A DNA stretch of 64,000 nucleotides from Desulfofundulus kuznetsovii DSM 6115 (GTDB lineage Bacteria; Bacillota; Desulfotomaculia; Desulfotomaculales; Desulfovirgulaceae): contig NC_015573.1 in NCBI RefSeq assembly GCF_000214705.1, forward strand, positions 3,107,001-3,171,000, in the 5' to 3' direction. A program made the position numbers and the translations under genes. The notes beneath the pieces are model-generated. The model was not told the DNA's origin, ran no database searches, and saw only the letters and a list, made by a program, of their open reading frames with translations. Below are positions 1 to 7,732 of the stretch, piece after piece. The stretch's first letter is position 1. Each line of letters starts with the position of its first letter.

Positions 1-623
1 AGTTTTTCAAAGGGCGTTCCCGGAGGTACACCGTTTTCCGGATCGCCTACTTCCGGATCGTAAACGTAGCCGCAGACAGAACATACGTATTTATCCATTT
101 TTACAGTCACCTCTGCTTGTTTTTGAATAAAGGTGGGAGCGGTTTTAGGAATACTCCCCCTTTTTACCTGGTGATAGTAAGCATAGGTCATGGGAGTACC
201 TTCTTTTAACACTTTTGCATCGGTGAGTTCGCCAATAAAAATGGTGTGCGTTCCGGCATCTACTTCTTGAATTACTTTAGCCTCCAGGTAGGCGAGAACA
301 TGTTCGGCGGGGTAGGGTAACCCATTTTGACTGAGTTCATACTTCAGGCCATCGAACTTATCCACTTCCCTGCCGCTTTTAAAGCCAAAGCGCCCGATTA
401 AGGAAAGAGGAGCCTCCTGGGCTAATACGGAAACCGCAAAAACCCTGCTTTCCTTGATAAACTCGTGGGTCAGGTTTTGCTTGTTGATGCTCACGGCAAT
501 TGTCGGTGGCTCATTTGAAATTTGAAACACCGTATTGGCAATCTGGCCGTTAAAACGGTCACCTTTTTTAGAGGTGATAACATAAAGACCGTAACTGATC
601 TTGTGCAGGGCTTTGGAGTCCAA
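1..623 (-). CDS. hrb: High-molecular-weight rubredoxin: flavin reductase-rubredoxin fusion (partial)
   Basis: The protein is an FMN-binding flavin reductase domain (about 170 residues, with [14 protein letters not shown] and [10 protein letters not shown]) followed by a rubredoxin domain whose first Cys pair is visible as [19 protein letters not shown]. The window edge cuts it before the second Cys pair. In acetogens such as Moorella, Hrb passes electrons from NADH to the A-type flavoprotein FprA, and fprA lies directly upstream here. I chose the TTG at 623 because the G-rich Shine-Dalgarno sits about 9 nt before it; the ATG at 632 abuts that G-run. Family and architecture are clear; the electron partner is inferred from context. 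Confidence 0.88.
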   Translation of the reverse strand, partial: MDSKALHKISYGLYVITSKKGDRFNGQIANTVFQISNEPPTIAVSINKQNLTHEFIKESRVFAVSVLAQEAPLSLIGRFGFKSGREVDKFDGLKYELSQNGLPYPAEHVLAYLEAKVIQEVDAGTHTIFIGELTDAKVLKEGTPMTYAYYHQVKRGSIPKTAPTFIQKQAEVTVKMDKYVCSVCGYVYDPEVGDPENGVPPGTPFEK

Positions 624-788
624 AAAGACCATCCCCCTCTGGCATTTAAAAATTTACCTTATTGCCGTCTCTTCCAGGGCGTTCCATAACATAACGACCG
701 CCCGCACCCGTTGCTGGTTAAAATAGCTTTCCCCCAGGCACTCACTCTTCAAACGCAGGCCCCTTGTGGCGGGTGCCCTTTACCGGGG

Positions 789-875
789 GTTTACACTCCA
801 GCTACAGCATCCCCCCACATCAACTAACTTTTCCCGGTCCTGCGGCATGTTCAAGTTTGCACTCCAGCTACAACA
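789..875. repeat. Short direct repeat of the fprA 3' end
   Basis: A 21-nt segment at 855-875, which spans the fprA stop codon, recurs at 789-809 with two mismatches (66-bp offset). The rest of the 633-867 intergenic stretch shows nothing else I can name. It looks like a small tandem duplication downstream of fprA. Confidence 0.5.
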
Positions 876-2040
876 CCTCCCCCAGCTTACGTCCCATTTC
901 CCGCACCGCTTCCAATTCGTCCTCACCGGGGATATACTGAAGGTTGACGACATCCAGCGGCACTTCCCAGCCCATCGATTGCATAAACGCCTTTACTTCT
1001 TTCGCACCCTGACCACCCCAGCCGTAAGAACCAAAGGCAAACCCGATCCGGTTTTTCGGCCTCAGTCCTTTAAGGTAGGTGAGAAAAGCACTCACGCTGG
1101 GCAGCATGCCGTTGTTTAAGGTGGGCGTGCCAATTAAAACGGCTTTTGATACAAGCACGTCGGGCATAATCTCCGAGATGTGGCTGGTCTGCAGGAACCT
1201 GACCGTAACGGGAATACCGGCATCCTCCAGGCCGTCCTGCAGGGCCAGAGCAATTTTCTTCGTAGAACCCCACATGGTATCGTATACTATAAGCGCTTTT
1301 TTCCCGGTTTCGTGATTGGCCCACCGGCGGTAAACCTGCAAAATCCGGGGCAGGAAGGAGCGCCAGATCACCCCGTGGCTGGGGGCAATCACGTCAATGG
1401 GCAGCTGGGAAACAACCTCCAGGGCCTTGTTTACCTGGTCGCCGTAGGGCAAAACTATATTGGCGTAGTACTTTGCCGCTTCCTCGTGAACCACATCCCA
1501 TCCCAGCTCATCATCAAAACGTTCAATGCTGGCAATGTGCTGTCCAAAGGCATCGTTGGGCAAAAGCAGTTTCTCTTCAGGGATATAGGTGACCATTGAG
1601 TCGGGCCAGTGCACCATGGGAGTGTGCACAAACTTTAAAGTGCGGGAGCCGATGTTGAGTTCGTCACCGGAATTAACAACCACAAAGTCCCAATTCCTTT
1701 TGTAATGCCGCTCCAAACCCTTTTTCCCCTGGGGCGAAGTTACGATTTTGGCACCCGGGGCGAGATCCATTATTTTGGGAACGCTACCAGAATGATCCAT
1801 TTCTACATGATTGACCACCAGGTAGTCGATTTTGGCCGGATCAACAACTTTTTTGATCCTGCTCAACATTTCATCAAACAGGTAGTGTTTGACCGTATCC
1901 ACCAGCACAATTTTTTCATCCACAATCAGGTAGGCATTGTAGGTGGTTCCCCGCGGAGTGAGATAGCCATGAAAGTAACGCAGGTCCCAATCGATGCCGC
2001 CCACCCAGTATATTTTCGTTTTGATTTCCACCGGTTGCAT
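868..2040 (-). CDS. fprA: A-type flavoprotein FprA (NO/O2 reductase)
   Basis: This soluble diflavin-diiron enzyme reduces nitric oxide or oxygen to protect anaerobes. The N-terminal metallo-beta-lactamase domain carries the diiron motif HVEMDH at residues 78-83, with further ligands in VHWPDSM and APSHGVIW. A flavodoxin domain starts near residue 248 (ALIVYDTMWGSTKKIA). The length of 390 residues matches the roughly 400 expected. It sits upstream of the Hrb fusion, the same pairing as in Moorella, so rubredoxin is the likely electron donor. The start is the ATG after a GGGGGAAT-type site. The function is well supported; the preference for NO over O2 is not visible. Confidence 0.93.
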   Translation of the reverse strand: MQPVEIKTKIYWVGGIDWDLRYFHGYLTPRGTTYNAYLIVDEKIVLVDTVKHYLFDEMLSRIKKVVDPAKIDYLVVNHVEMDHSGSVPKIMDLAPGAKIVTSPQGKKGLERHYKRNWDFVVVNSGDELNIGSRTLKFVHTPMVHWPDSMVTYIPEEKLLLPNDAFGQHIASIERFDDELGWDVVHEEAAKYYANIVLPYGDQVNKALEVVSQLPIDVIAPSHGVIWRSFLPRILQVYRRWANHETGKKALIVYDTMWGSTKKIALALQDGLEDAGIPVTVRFLQTSHISEIMPDVLVSKAVLIGTPTLNNGMLPSVSAFLTYLKGLRPKNRIGFAFGSYGWGGQGAKEVKAFMQSMGWEVPLDVVNLQYIPGEDELEAVREMGRKLGEVL

Positions 2041-2212
2041 GATATTGTATTCCCCCTTTGTTGCATAGATGAGCCAGTTTGTTATATCCCACCGCTAAAC
2101 CGTACAAAGCTACAGCGAAAACGTTTTTGCTTTCTTAATATAGAATTCAAGATTGATAACTGTTTTCCTGTATGCCCGCAAAAATTTTTTGGAAGAACTG
2201 GCACGCGGTGCA

Positions 2213-2371
2213 TCAGTGGTGCGTCCCCTCGATGACCTCGTTCATGGTGATTTCCCCGACCCCTTTTTGCCTGGCCCACTCCTCCACCTTTTTCCTGGCC
2301 TTTTCCCGCACAAAAAAGGGAACGTTGTTCATGTACTGGAGGGCCTCTTTGGTCCATTTCATCTGCATCAT
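2213..2371 (-). CDS. Small PCP-reductase-domain-like protein (52 aa)
   Basis: This short reading frame begins with M-M-Q-M-K-W-T and ends -EGTHH. It has the pattern KWTKEALQYMNNVPFFVREK followed by a helix and GVGEITMNEV, typical of the PCP_red domain found at the C-terminus of light-independent protochlorophyllide reductase subunits and as free-standing small proteins in many anaerobes. An AGGA site precedes ATG 2371; ATG 2362 is an alternative start with AAGG upstream. The role of the free-standing form is unknown to me. Codon use is coding-like and the gene is isolated between fprA and the terpene synthase. Confidence 0.7.
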   Translation of the reverse strand: MMQMKWTKEALQYMNNVPFFVREKARKKVEEWARQKGVGEITMNEVIEGTHH

Positions 2372-2487
2372 CCTTTTTTCCTGGTCTGGTACTTATCAGG
2401 GCCCATTATAGGAATTTAAATTAGAACGGACAATGAAGTAAATCACAATTCATTCAGTTAACAACCGGCGGTATTTATAGGGCTTGT

Positions 2488-3585
2488 TCAGACAATCCCC
2501 ACTTTCCGTAAAAAAGCGCACAGGCGGTACAGCCGGCGGGCGGCGGGGCCGCCGCTCTCCAAAAGCAGGCAGCGGGTGGCCTGCAGACCCTGCTCGTCCA
2601 CCTTTGCGTCGGACAGGTACATGGCCAGAAGGCCCTGCACCACGGTCATGTGGAAAAAGGGATCGGGCAGTTCCGCGGCCAGGGCCAGGGAACGGTCCAC
2701 AAAATACTTCAGACGCCCGGCGGCCTGCTGCCCGTCCCGGTAATAAGAAACAAAGTTTAAGTCGCCGCCTTCCACATCTTCCTGCTGGTCGATAAAGTAA
2801 TCCAGTAAAATGTGCAACCCGCAGATCCAGGGAAAATAGGCCGCGGTGACTCTTTCCACCTCGTCCGCGGTGTAATTCCCCCTGGCTGCCAGGGCGAAGA
2901 GGGCAAAGATGCCAATGGTTGAACCGGTGGCCGCAGCCAGTTCCCACCAGTAGAGCCTTTCCGGAAGGCTTTCCAGCAAGGGTTCCAGCCAGGTGGTCAG
3001 GCTTTTCACCCGCAGAGGCCACTGGATGTGCTTGTACACCTGAAGCTGACAATAGAGCTCGGCCAGCCGGCAGGCCCTTTCCCGCAGCGGCCCGTAGGCG
3101 GGCAACCGGGCCAGGGCCTGCTGGCAGGAGCGTACCAGTTCCTGCAGGTACCCGCCGTCCTCCTGGTAGGGATAGAGGGCATAATAATCGCAACCGGACG
3201 CCCCGGGGCAAAGGGCGTCCACAAAGGCCCGGTGCAGCCTGTAGAAGGCCTCCCCGTCCTGCACCCCCGCCCGGTCGCACAAATTATCCAGGTAGTCGCT
3301 GATGGTCTGCAGGGCCACAATGGCCCGGATTAACTCCCGGCGGTAGCTGCCGGTCCAGGCGCTGAATACGCTGCCCCCCTGGCAGTGAAATGCCTTGGCG
3401 CCAATGCTGGCCAGGGCCATCCGGCGCAGGTGCGGCTCGGGGCAGCGCGACGCCATCAGCCGCCAGTTTTTCAACTCCCGGGCCACTCCCGGAAAGGCCA
3501 GAAAAAGAAAGCGTCCCATCAACCCCAGCCGGGCCGCCACTTCCCATTTGCCCGGGCAGGGCTTTGATTCCCAGCAGGTAAACAT
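2488..3585 (-). CDS. YtpB/DUF2600-family terpene cyclase (tetraprenyl-beta-curcumene synthase-like)
   Basis: This 365-residue all-alpha protein has the acidic motif SDYLDNLCDRAG near residue 95 and a second acidic patch LLDYFIDQQEDVEGGDLNF near 240. Both are characteristic of the YtpB family, which makes tetraprenyl-beta-curcumene from heptaprenyl diphosphate in Bacillus and feeds C35 terpenes to spores and membranes. The start at 3585 follows GGAGGAG with adequate spacing. It stands alone between a small ORF and ddl, so the neighbours say nothing about the product. Family membership is good; the exact prenyl substrate is not established. Confidence 0.8.
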   Translation of the reverse strand: MFTCWESKPCPGKWEVAARLGLMGRFLFLAFPGVARELKNWRLMASRCPEPHLRRMALASIGAKAFHCQGGSVFSAWTGSYRRELIRAIVALQTISDYLDNLCDRAGVQDGEAFYRLHRAFVDALCPGASGCDYYALYPYQEDGGYLQELVRSCQQALARLPAYGPLRERACRLAELYCQLQVYKHIQWPLRVKSLTTWLEPLLESLPERLYWWELAAATGSTIGIFALFALAARGNYTADEVERVTAAYFPWICGLHILLDYFIDQQEDVEGGDLNFVSYYRDGQQAAGRLKYFVDRSLALAAELPDPFFHMTVVQGLLAMYLSDAKVDEQGLQATRCLLLESGGPAARRLYRLCAFLRKVGIV

Positions 3586-3668
3586 GGTACCAGCTCCTCC
3601 AAAACGTCTTGTGCAATGGTATTTTTTTCGGTCCCGGGCAAGGATTATGCGGTTAAAACCGGCCGGTT

Positions 3669-4787
3669 TTAACCGGCGGCCCCCGGCGGCCGGAAGGTGG
3701 TCCGGGACCGGTTCTTTTCCCGGTGCCTTTCCAGGGCCAGCTCAATAAGCCGGTCCAGCAAATCCTGATAAGGGATGCCGGTAGCTTCCCACAACTTGGG
3801 ATACATGCTGGTGCGGGTGAAGCCGGGGATGGTGTTGATTTCGTTGATCAGCACGGCCCCGTTATCCCGGCGCAGGAAAAAATCCACCCGGGCCAAACCG
3901 GCACAGTCCAGGGCCTTAAAGGCGCAAATGGCCAATCTTTGCAACTCCAGCATGGTTTGTCCCGGCAACCGGGCCGGTATAACCAGCCGGGATTTTCCCT
4001 CCACGTATTTGGCCTCGTAATCGTAAAATTCATTCAATGGAATAATTTCCCCCGGCAGGGAAGCCACCGGATCATCGTTCCCCAGAACGCTTACCTCCAC
4101 TTCCCGGACATCCGCAAACTCCTCCACGATAATCTTGCGATCGTAGCTGGCGGCCAGGTCTATGGCCCGCCGTAGTTCCTCCCGGTTCCTCGCCTTGGAT
4201 ATGCCCACGCTGGAACCGAGGTTGGCCGGCTTGACAAAGACGGGATAACCCAGCTGTTCCACCCGGTCCAGCACCGCCTCCGGGTCCCGCTCCCACTCAC
4301 GGCGCAGGAAGTGGCAGAAACGCACCTGGGGCAGGCCGTGCCGGGCAAAGACGGTCTTCATCATTACTTTATCCATGCCCACTGCCGAAGCCATCACCCC
4401 CGCCCCTACATAGGGAATGTTGGCCAGTTCCAGAAGCCCCTGGACGGTACCATCCTCGCCAAAGGTGCCGTGCAGTACCGGGATAGCCACGTCGATAGGA
4501 CGCAACTGTTCCACCCTTATGCACCCGTCCCCCACAGGAGCCAGCCCCCCATAAGTGGGGTCCGCCAGCAGAGCGACCCTTTGTCCCAGTTGCTCCGGGT
4601 CCTCCCCGGCCAGCAATTGTGCCGGCTCAATGCCTGCGAACCATTTTCCTTCCGGAGTAATGGCCACGGGAATAATCTCGTACCTGTCCTTATCCAGGGC
4701 GCCAATCACCGAAGCCGCCGAGTTTAAGGAGACCTGGTGCTCTCCCGAACGCCCGCCAAAAATGACCGCCACCCGTTTTTTTGCCAT
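3669..4787 (-). CDS. ddl: D-alanine--D-alanine ligase
   Basis: This cytosolic ATP-grasp ligase forms the D-Ala-D-Ala dipeptide for peptidoglycan. The N-terminus [16 protein letters not shown] is diagnostic. [20 protein letters not shown], the ATP-grasp lysine segment [16 protein letters not shown], and the Mg-binding end with [19 protein letters not shown] are all present. The 372 residues are typical of the longer VanA/DdlA-like form. The start ATG 4787 follows GGGGAGGAC. It appears monocistronic, preceded by an AT-rich stretch at 4800-4890 that could hold its promoter. Confidence 0.96.
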   Translation of the reverse strand: MAKKRVAVIFGGRSGEHQVSLNSAASVIGALDKDRYEIIPVAITPEGKWFAGIEPAQLLAGEDPEQLGQRVALLADPTYGGLAPVGDGCIRVEQLRPIDVAIPVLHGTFGEDGTVQGLLELANIPYVGAGVMASAVGMDKVMMKTVFARHGLPQVRFCHFLRREWERDPEAVLDRVEQLGYPVFVKPANLGSSVGISKARNREELRRAIDLAASYDRKIIVEEFADVREVEVSVLGNDDPVASLPGEIIPLNEFYDYEAKYVEGKSRLVIPARLPGQTMLELQRLAICAFKALDCAGLARVDFFLRRDNGAVLINEINTIPGFTRTSMYPKLWEATGIPYQDLLDRLIELALERHREKNRSRTTFRPPGAAG

Positions 4788-4943
4788 CGGCCGTCCTCCC
4801 CACCATAGTTTTGTAATAATCTATTCGAATTTGCTCTTTTTTACCATCAATGATACCGGAATATCATAAGTATACCACAAAAAAAGGGCGGAATGGGTTC
4901 ACACCGGGATTATAACCGGCCGCCGACTTAAAGAAACGAAGAA

Positions 4944-4971
4944 ACCCCAAGGGCAGCAAATCCCCTGGGGC
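4944..4971 (-). terminator. Rho-independent terminator after the retropepsin-like gene
   Basis: Read on the minus strand, a nine-base stem (CCCCAGGGG against CCCTTGGGG, one mismatch) encloses a short loop and is followed by TTTCTTCGTTTC. It lies about 120 nt past the stop of the gene ending at 5089. I saw nothing else in 4972-5088. Confidence 0.55.
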
Positions 4972-5088
4972 ATATTTACCAGATGCAGGCATTCAAACAA
5001 ACTGATCCACTGCCTATACCAGTGGAAGTCCGAACCTCCGGAGCTTAATAACAGGTCCCTATCCCGGTAAACTGTCAGGCACCACCCG

Positions 5089-5439
5089 CTAGAGGGTCAT
5101 CCGCATGGGCTGGAGAATCCGGTTGAACGGGTTTAAAACCAAACCGAGAATCTCCAGCGTAACCACTCCCAGCAAGGCCTCATCCCCCGGTTCACCAAGG
5201 ATAACCGGCGTATGGGCTTCTCCCTGGGGAAGGATTATATAACACTCCGATACGTGTCTTTCCACCCCGGTACCGTCGGCCAGGATAAAGGTCATTTTTC
5301 TTTTGGGTACCAGTTCGATCTTCTGCCAGACATCCAGGGGAAGCAAGGAGTATTTGGCCCCGCTGTCCACCAGGAAATTGACCCTGGCTTCCTTGCCAGT
5401 GGGTCCGATTACCGTACCCTCGATATACGTGATGCCCAT
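5089..5439 (-). CDS. Retropepsin-like clan AA aspartic protease
   Basis: This 116-residue protein has the single-domain retroviral protease signature: the active-site loop VNFLVDSGAKYSLLP (Asp-Ser-Gly) near residue 28 and a C-terminal ALLGVVTLEILGLVLNP segment matching the second conserved hydrophobic-Gly block. Such proteins act as homodimers. No signal peptide or membrane segment is seen, so it is probably cytoplasmic. ATG 5439 is favoured because AGGTGAG lies 6 nt upstream; ATG 5445 is too close to it. It is isolated, with two 32-bp direct repeats immediately upstream. Substrate and role are unknown. Confidence 0.75.
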   Translation of the reverse strand: MGITYIEGTVIGPTGKEARVNFLVDSGAKYSLLPLDVWQKIELVPKRKMTFILADGTGVERHVSECYIILPQGEAHTPVILGEPGDEALLGVVTLEILGLVLNPFNRILQPMRMTL

Positions 5440-5458
5440 GTTCATCTCACCTACCAGG

Positions 5459-5556
5459 AGGTTTTGCTACCACATTTTATCTCCCGGCAGTTTAGCCTGT
5501 AGTATGGGCCGCCGAACGGATGGAAGGTTTTGCTACCACATTTTATCTCCCGGCAG
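5459..5556. repeat. Pair of exact 32-bp direct repeats upstream of the aspartic protease gene
   Basis: Identical 32-bp copies lie at 5459-5490 and 5525-5556 (66-bp period). On the minus strand each copy contains GGGAGATAAA followed by ATG TGG TAG, a Shine-Dalgarno-like site with a two-codon reading frame. The copy nearer the gene ends next to its ribosome-binding region, so the repeats lie in its 5' leader. Confidence 0.8.
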
Positions 5557-5666
5557 CCAGACCTGTCAACCGGGCCTCTGCTTTTTTACGCCCTCGTCCG
5601 TGTCAAGCTCCAGTAGGTGCCTCGTTCGTATTAAGATTCAGTTAGGTAACAACTCTGTACTCGCCT

Positions 5667-5870
5667 GCCGTTTTGCACGCGCTCGCTCCGTTCGCCTCGC
5701 AGGCCAAACTAACGCTCGACCTCGGGCTCCGGCGGGGTTCCCGGCCCATTCGGCATCCATGCCTCAGGGGCCGGCCTCGGGCATCCATGCCCTCGGCCCC
5801 GCCTCCGCCCTCGGTCTCGCTAAGTTTGGCACCTGCTCGGCTCAAGGTCGCTCGCTTCGTGCAAAACGGC
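5667..5870. repeat. GC-rich nested inverted-repeat spacer 1
   Basis: Perfect 12-bp arms GCCGTTTTGCAC (5667-5678) and GTGCAAAACGGC (5859-5870) enclose a second inverted pair, GCCAAACT (5703-5710) and AGTTTGGC (5823-5830). Between the arms are CTCGCTC/TTCGC-rich modules that read in the same direction on both sides. Frames through it are low-complexity and look non-coding. Spacers at 40394-40646 and 47913-47949 share the design. The rest of 5560-5934 contains nothing else I can name. Confidence 0.65.
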
Positions 5871-5934
5871 GGCCATTTTGTCCGCTGTTAGTAGCCTGAA
5901 TGCGTCATGGGCGCCTACTTAAATTTTACACGGC

Positions 5935-6128
5935 CTACGCCCTCACCCGGCCGGCGATACGCCGCCCCAGGGCCCCATACTGGTCCAGTTCTTTCCGGGT
6001 GGACACCCATTTGATGCAAATGTAGACGGATTCACCCGCTTTATTTTATTACCTGCTTTAGTATGCCCGGTAGAGGGAAAAATCGAACCATCCCTGTCCC
6101 GGTATTCTAAGGTCCAAAATGTATACAA
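5935..6128 (-). pseudogene. Small frameshifted ORF remnant
   Basis: From ATG 6128 the frame reads MYTFWTLEYRDRDGSI and on to GHTKAG. After a shift it continues as AGESVYICIKWVSTRKELD and ends RRIAGRVRA at the TAG of 5935. The two frames meet at two similar 12-nt segments (TAAAGCAGGTAA and TAAAGCGGGTGA) 17 nt apart; collapsing that offset restores one frame of roughly 58 codons. I do not recognise the family. It may be a decayed small gene; the coding look of both halves is the main support. Confidence 0.35.
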
Positions 6129-6176
6129 AAATGCGGCCGGGCCGGGAAAAATATTTAAAAAAATGAGGTGGGGGAA

Positions 6177-6401
6177 GTGACCTGGGAAAAACTGTGTACT
6201 GCCGCTAATGACCTGGAAGCGGACATGATTGCCGGCCTGTTAAACCATTCCGGCATCCCCACCCAGCGCAAATACTCTGGTATCAACCGCTTTTTGAAGG
6301 TTATTATGGGTCCGGTGGTCGCCCTGGAAATATGGGTGCCGGCGGCAAGAATCCGGGAGGCACGGGAGGTTCTCGCCGCTTTTACCGAAAACAAGGCATA
6401 G
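6177..6401 (+). CDS. DUF2007-like putative signal-transducing protein
   Basis: This 74-residue protein reads TWEKLCTAANDLEADMIAGL, then a mid-segment with HSGIPTQRKYSG and a C-terminal LEIWVPAARIREAREVL helix. The pattern (sequence-pair swap fold, IPxxxxxxG, V-x-x-x-D/R-x-x-x-A) fits the DUF2007 family of small proteins of unknown role. GTG 6177 is preferred since GAGGTGGGG lies upstream; GTG 6168 is possible. Its 3' end overlaps the convergent hdrB copy by 20 bp, exactly where the hdrCB duplication ends, so that junction probably formed here. Confidence 0.65.
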   Translation: MTWEKLCTAANDLEADMIAGLLNHSGIPTQRKYSGINRFLKVIMGPVVALEIWVPAARIREAREVLAAFTENKA

Positions 6402-7260
6402 CCCCCAGCAATAAAGGCCGGGGATCTACGTAATGCTGTTCCAGTCCCAGGCTTTCCCGGGGGAGTTCCAGGGCCACCCCCAGAAGCTGGGTGAAATACA
6501 GGACGGGGATCTGGCGAAAGCCGGCGTCCTGTTCCAGGATTTTTCCCTGCAGCCAGTCCAGGTTGAACTGGCACAGGGGGCAACTGGTGATGATTGCTTC
6601 CGCCCCTTTAGCAGCGGCGGAGTTGAGAATGTCCCGTACCCTTTGCCTCACCAGGTCATTTTCGTGCAGCACCTGGTAGGAGCCACAGCAGGTGGTTTTA
6701 TGGGGGTATTCCACCACTTCCGCGCCAAGGGCGGCGACCAGCTCTTCCATGACGGTGGGGTTCTCCGGATCATCAAAACCCATCTCCAGAGCGGGCCGCA
6801 CAAGCATGCAGCCGTAATAACAGGCCACTTTTAGGCCTTTCAGGTTGCGGCTCGTTTTGGCCTGTATAGCGTTAAACCCCACGTCTTCTTTGCAAATTTC
6901 CAGTGGATGGACCACCTGTATTTCCCCGGTATAATTTTCTTCCAGGTAATCATTGAGCTTTTGCCTGGCCTCCGGATTATGCTGCATTTCATAATTTACC
7001 CGTTTTAGAACGTTATAGCAGAAGGAGCAGACCGTAAGCAGCCTGTCTTCTCCTTCTCCGGCGACACCGGCCAGAATACGCGCCGCTGCGACCATGCCCA
7101 TGTAATTATCCCGGGCCAGGGGAAACACCGTTCCGCAGCAGGTCCACCGGGGCAGCTCGGCCAGCTCCACCCCCAGGGCGGCCAGGGAGGCCCGGGTGGA
7201 ATTATCCAGACCTCTTGCTTTATTGTATAGCGTACATCCCGGAAAGTATGGTATTTTCAT
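6382..7260 (-). CDS. hdrB: HdrB-like CCG-domain protein, copy 1
   Basis: This resembles the heterodisulfide reductase B subunit: two cysteine-rich CCG domains, the first with WTCCGTVFP and CSFCYNV, the second with TTCCGSYQV and CPLCQFN. These domains bind noncubane 4Fe-4S clusters that reduce disulfides, or pass electrons in fumarate-reductase complexes such as TfrB. It follows hdrC by 16 nt. It is nearly identical to 23447-24310, but its stop differs: the last residues MPCFR come from sequence outside the repeated block. Probable partners are the FrdA/B-like proteins of this operon. The redox partner is inferred. Confidence 0.85.
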   Translation of the reverse strand: MKIPYFPGCTLYNKARGLDNSTRASLAALGVELAELPRWTCCGTVFPLARDNYMGMVAAARILAGVAGEGEDRLLTVCSFCYNVLKRVNYEMQHNPEARQKLNDYLEENYTGEIQVVHPLEICKEDVGFNAIQAKTSRNLKGLKVACYYGCMLVRPALEMGFDDPENPTVMEELVAALGAEVVEYPHKTTCCGSYQVLHENDLVRQRVRDILNSAAAKGAEAIITSCPLCQFNLDWLQGKILEQDAGFRQIPVLYFTQLLGVALELPRESLGLEQHYVDPRPLLLGAMPCFR

Positions 7261-7699
7261 CCCTACGCCCCCCTTTTCAAGCGCTCAGCTTCCGAAAACC
7301 GCTGGTCAGGGCCATCTGGGGAACCCGGGTGAGCAATTCCACCGGTATTTTCTCTGCAACCAGCACTTCCCCGCCCGAACGCAGGTTGATTACCCGCAGG
7401 GCTTCCATTAACCGGGCCAGATCTATACCCCGCGGGCAGCGGGCGGTACAGAGCAAACAGGTGCTGCAGACCCAGATGGAGCGGCAGTGCAGGGCCCGGG
7501 CGTCACCCAGCTGGAGCAGGCGCATGACCTGCCGGGGCAACAGTTCCATGACCTCCCTGCCCGTACATCCCGCACTGCAGGTGCCGCACTGCATGCATAA
7601 ATACGGGTCCTGCCCGCTGATTTCCTTAATGCGCTCAATAATCTCCCGGCTCATTTTGTTTGAGAGTTCCACAGCCATTGGCATCGGGCTCCTTTAATT
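6401..7699. repeat. 1.3-kb near-identical duplication, copy 1 (hdrCB)
   Basis: Matches 23451-24749 at a constant offset of 17050 with about nine substitutions by eye, no indels noticed. The repeat begins at the hdrB stop region and ends just upstream of the hdrC Shine-Dalgarno. Flanking sequence is unrelated. Confidence 0.92.
7277..7684 (-). CDS. hdrC: HdrC-like ferredoxin subunit, copy 1
   Basis: This 135-residue protein has two 4Fe-4S motifs, CMQCGTCSAGC (near residue 30) and CSTCLLCTARCP (near residue 72), and the helical layout of the HdrC subunit that wires electrons to HdrB. A clear AAAGGAG precedes ATG 7684. The neighbours are hdrB downstream and a flavoprotein upstream, which suggests an FAD-FeS-HdrC-HdrB electron path. 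There is no membrane segment, so the complex is likely cytoplasmic or peripheral. Confidence 0.85.
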   Translation of the reverse strand: MPMAVELSNKMSREIIERIKEISGQDPYLCMQCGTCSAGCTGREVMELLPRQVMRLLQLGDARALHCRSIWVCSTCLLCTARCPRGIDLARLMEALRVINLRSGGEVLVAEKIPVELLTRVPQMALTSGFRKLSA

Positions 7700-7732
7700 C
7701 GCTTTAGTCAGTGAGGCGTTATCAGTTCCTTT

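Noticed and set aside
766-1119. Plus-strand ORF opposite fprA
   Set aside because: It is antisense to a well-supported gene and its translation has no family features; the same holds for many other long frames opposite real genes in this GC-rich window.
5459-5556. CRISPR array
   Set aside because: Only two repeat copies with one 34-bp interval, in a gene leader with no cas genes.
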